This document shows, piece by piece, positions 62,173 through 64,000 of a DNA stretch of 64,000 nucleotides (its first letter is position 1; each line of letters opens with the position of its first letter). Both the position numbers and the translations under genes were made by a program. The notes beneath the pieces were generated by a model. That model worked only from the letters and a program-made list of their open reading frames with translations, had not been told where the DNA came from and ran no database searches. Where the stretch lies: positions 682,001 to 746,000 of the forward strand of contig NZ_JALJXP010000001.1 in NCBI RefSeq assembly GCF_024170165.1. Reading direction: 5' to 3'. Source of the DNA: Pseudomonas nitroreducens. Lineage in GTDB: Bacteria; Pseudomonadota; Gammaproteobacteria; Pseudomonadales; Pseudomonadaceae.

Positions 62173-64000
62173 ATGGGTGATCGGCACGATTATGTCGCCC
62201 TGGAATGGGTAAAAGGCGAGATTGCCGAAACGCTCAAGCAGGCGCGGCAAGCCCTCGAATCCTACGTCGAGAATCCCCAGGACCCGACGCGGATGGGCTT
62301 TTGCCTGGCCTATATCCACCAGGTACGCGGCACGCTGCAGATGGTGGAATTCTACGGCGCGGCCCTGCTCGCCGAAGAGATGGAGTACCTGACCCAGGCG
62401 CTGATCGACGGCACGACCTCCAGCCAGAGCGAAGCGCTGGAAGTGCTGATGCAGGCCATCCTGCAACTGCCGGCGTACCTCGAGCGCATCCAGAGCGCCC
62501 GCCGCGACCTGCCGCTGGTGGTCCTGCCGCTGCTCAACGACCTGCGCACCGCCCGTGGCGAGAAGCTGCTGTCGGAAACCAGCCTGTTCTCCCCCGACCT
62601 GTCCCGCGAATCCCCGGTATTGCCGGTGGACGCCCTGGCGCGTCTGCGCACCGCCGAACTGCCGGCGCTGCTGCGCAAGCTGCGGCAGATGCTGCAGGTG
62701 GCCCTGGTCGGGGTCATCCGCAACCAGGACCTGCCGACCAATCTGGGCTACCTGGCGCGCGTCTTCGCCCGCCTCGAATCCCTGTGCAAGGACGCCCCGC
62801 TGGGCCGCCTGTGGGTGATCGCCTCGGCGATGATCGAAGGCCTGGCCAACGGCAGCATCGCCAACGGCACCTCGGTACGTAACCTGCTGCGCCAGGTCGA
62901 CCGCGAGTTCAAGCGCCTGGTCGACCAGGGCGCCGACGCCATGAACCAGCCGGCGCCGGACGAGCTGATCAAGAACCTGCTGTTCTACGTGGCCAAGGCC
63001 TCCGACCAGTCGCCGCGCGTGCGTGCGGTGAAGGACGAGTACCGCCTGGACGACGCCCTGCCGGGCGCGGCCCTGGTGGACGAGGAACGTGCCCGTCTCG
63101 CCGGCCCCGACCGCGACGCCATGCGCTCGGTGGTTGGCGCGCTGTGCGAGGAACTGGTGCGGGTCAAGGACAGCCTCGACCTCTTCGTGCGCAGCGACCG
63201 CAGCGGCTTCAGCGAACTGGGCAGCCTGCTGGCGCCGCTCAAGCAGATTGCCGACACCCTTGCCGTGCTGGGCTTCGGCCAGCCGCGCAAGGTCATCCTC
63301 GACCAGATCGACGTGGTCAGCGCGCTTGCCCATGGCCAGCGCCAGCCCAACGACGCGACCCTGATGGATGTCGCCGGCGCGCTGCTGTATGTCGAGGCCA
63401 CCCTGGCCGGCATGGTCGGCCCGAGCGAAGAGCCGGGCAGCGAAGAGAACGTACTGCCGACCACCGACGTCGAGCAGATCCACCAGGTGGTGATCAAGGA
63501 AGCGCGCAATGGCCTGGAGCTGGCCAAAGACGCGATCATCGAGTTCATCGCCTCGCAGTGGAACCATGAGCACCTGGCCCGCGTGCCGGAGCTGCTGACG
63601 CAGGTTCGCGGCGGCCTGGCGATGATCTCCCAGGAACGTGCGGCGAAACTGCTGGAAAACTGCAATCGCTACATCCAGGAACAGCTGCTGGTGCGCCAGG
63701 CCGTGCCGGACTGGCACAGCCTGGACACCCTGGCCGACGCCATCACCAGCGTCGAGTACTACCTCGAGCGCCTGTCGGAAGACCACAACACCCAGGGCGA
63801 CATGATTCTCGACGTGGCCGAGGAGAGCCTGGACAGCCTGGGCTACTCGCTCAAGCCGCGCCCGTCGATCCTCGACACCGAGCCGAGCGCCTTCGCGCCT
63901 GCACCTCTGGATAATCCGCTCGACGAGATCGACGTGCTGGCCGCCCAGCCGCTGGCCGAGCCGACCGAATCGGTGCCGGTGGAAGACGTCCCGGAACTGG
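62173..64000 (+). CDS. chpA: Pil-Chp hybrid histidine kinase ChpA (N-terminal part)
   Basis: The frame is open from the ATG at 62173 (MGDRHDYVALEWVKGEIAET) through the last base, giving about 609 residues of a protein that is about 2,500 residues in P. aeruginosa. GGAG lies five bases before this ATG; an ATG at 62158 in frame is less likely. The segment covers the N-terminal FimL-like/first transfer-domain region. The other phosphotransfer domains, the kinase core, the CheW domain and the receiver lie beyond the window. Confidence 0.95.
   Translation, partial: MGDRHDYVALEWVKGEIAETLKQARQALESYVENPQDPTRMGFCLAYIHQVRGTLQMVEFYGAALLAEEMEYLTQALIDGTTSSQSEALEVLMQAILQLPAYLERIQSARRDLPLVVLPLLNDLRTARGEKLLSETSLFSPDLSRESPVLPVDALARLRTAELPALLRKLRQMLQVALVGVIRNQDLPTNLGYLARVFARLESLCKDAPLGRLWVIASAMIEGLANGSIANGTSVRNLLRQVDREFKRLVDQGADAMNQPAPDELIKNLLFYVAKASDQSPRVRAVKDEYRLDDALPGAALVDEERARLAGPDRDAMRSVVGALCEELVRVKDSLDLFVRSDRSGFSELGSLLAPLKQIADTLAVLGFGQPRKVILDQIDVVSALAHGQRQPNDATLMDVAGALLYVEATLAGMVGPSEEPGSEENVLPTTDVEQIHQVVIKEARNGLELAKDAIIEFIASQWNHEHLARVPELLTQVRGGLAMISQERAAKLLENCNRYIQEQLLVRQAVPDWHSLDTLADAITSVEYYLERLSEDHNTQGDMILDVAEESLDSLGYSLKPRPSILDTEPSAFAPAPLDNPLDEIDVLAAQPLAEPTESVPVEDVPEL

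Overview
This window is high-GC chromosomal DNA from a Pseudomonas of the P. aeruginosa lineage in the broad sense (P. nitroreducens, P. citronellolis or P. knackmussii are plausible relatives). The assignment rests on protein content, on gene order that closely matches what I recall of P. aeruginosa PAO1, and on Pseudomonas-type REP palindromes. No database was searched. I see no phage, plasmid, insertion sequence, CRISPR array, tRNA or rRNA. It is almost entirely core genome, with about 70 genes, one of them running off the right edge.

Layout. 1-1882: a small exported protein and two tandem glycine-zipper proteins with His-rich tails. 2280-9267: YdeP-type molybdopterin oxidoreductase, FdhD, a LysR regulator, the BON-LysM protein Kbp, a YrfG-type phosphatase, NudE and CysQ, equivalent to PAO1 PA5181-PA5175. 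9372 onward: mutM, then a long block running in PAO1 order from PA0357 to PA0413. The junction between the two blocks, which lie on opposite sides of oriC in PAO1, is at about 9.3 kb.

The second block contains: a lysophospholipid-type acyltransferase, a Na/Pi cotransporter, gamma-glutamyltransferase, ferredoxin Fdx1 and coaD; the LaoABC/LaoR long-chain alcohol oxidation module; an acetyltransferase, a YheT hydrolase, a lipoprotein and rsmD; two M16 peptidases; ftsYEX-rpoH; mtgA, thiS, thiG and trmB; a DUF1329 protein; hemW, rdgB, metW and metX; a dynamin-like GTPase; yggU, yggT, proC and yggS; pilT and pilU; the cbs/cgl reverse transsulfuration pair; pyrC', pyrB, pyrR, ruvX and algH; tonB3 and gshB; and the start of the Pil-Chp chemosensory cluster (pilG to chpA, chpA truncated).

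How the genes work together. Several known modules are visible: long-chain alcohol to aldehyde to acid oxidation (laoA, laoB, laoC) under a TetR repressor; signal-recognition-particle targeting, divisome control and heat-shock sigma factor (ftsY-ftsE-ftsX-rpoH); methionine synthesis (metX, metW) and cysteine/H2S metabolism (cbs, cgl); pyrimidine synthesis with a catalytically dead dihydroorotase partner (pyrC', pyrB); and twitching motility (pilT, pilU, tonB3, pilGHIJK-chpA).

The most interesting non-coding signals are: a perfect 16-bp palindrome inside a strong-looking promoter ahead of laoC; an unexplained plus-strand stretch with two terminator-like hairpins between coaD and laoA (a possible small RNA); several REP/REPIN pairs and a second palindromic intergenic repeat family; 21-bp-phased direct repeats upstream of pilG; and palindromes upstream of the second glycine-zipper gene. 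I did not find a clearly new multi-gene system. The least characterised protein-level candidates are the tandem glycine-zipper/His-tail pair and the dynamin-like GTPase.
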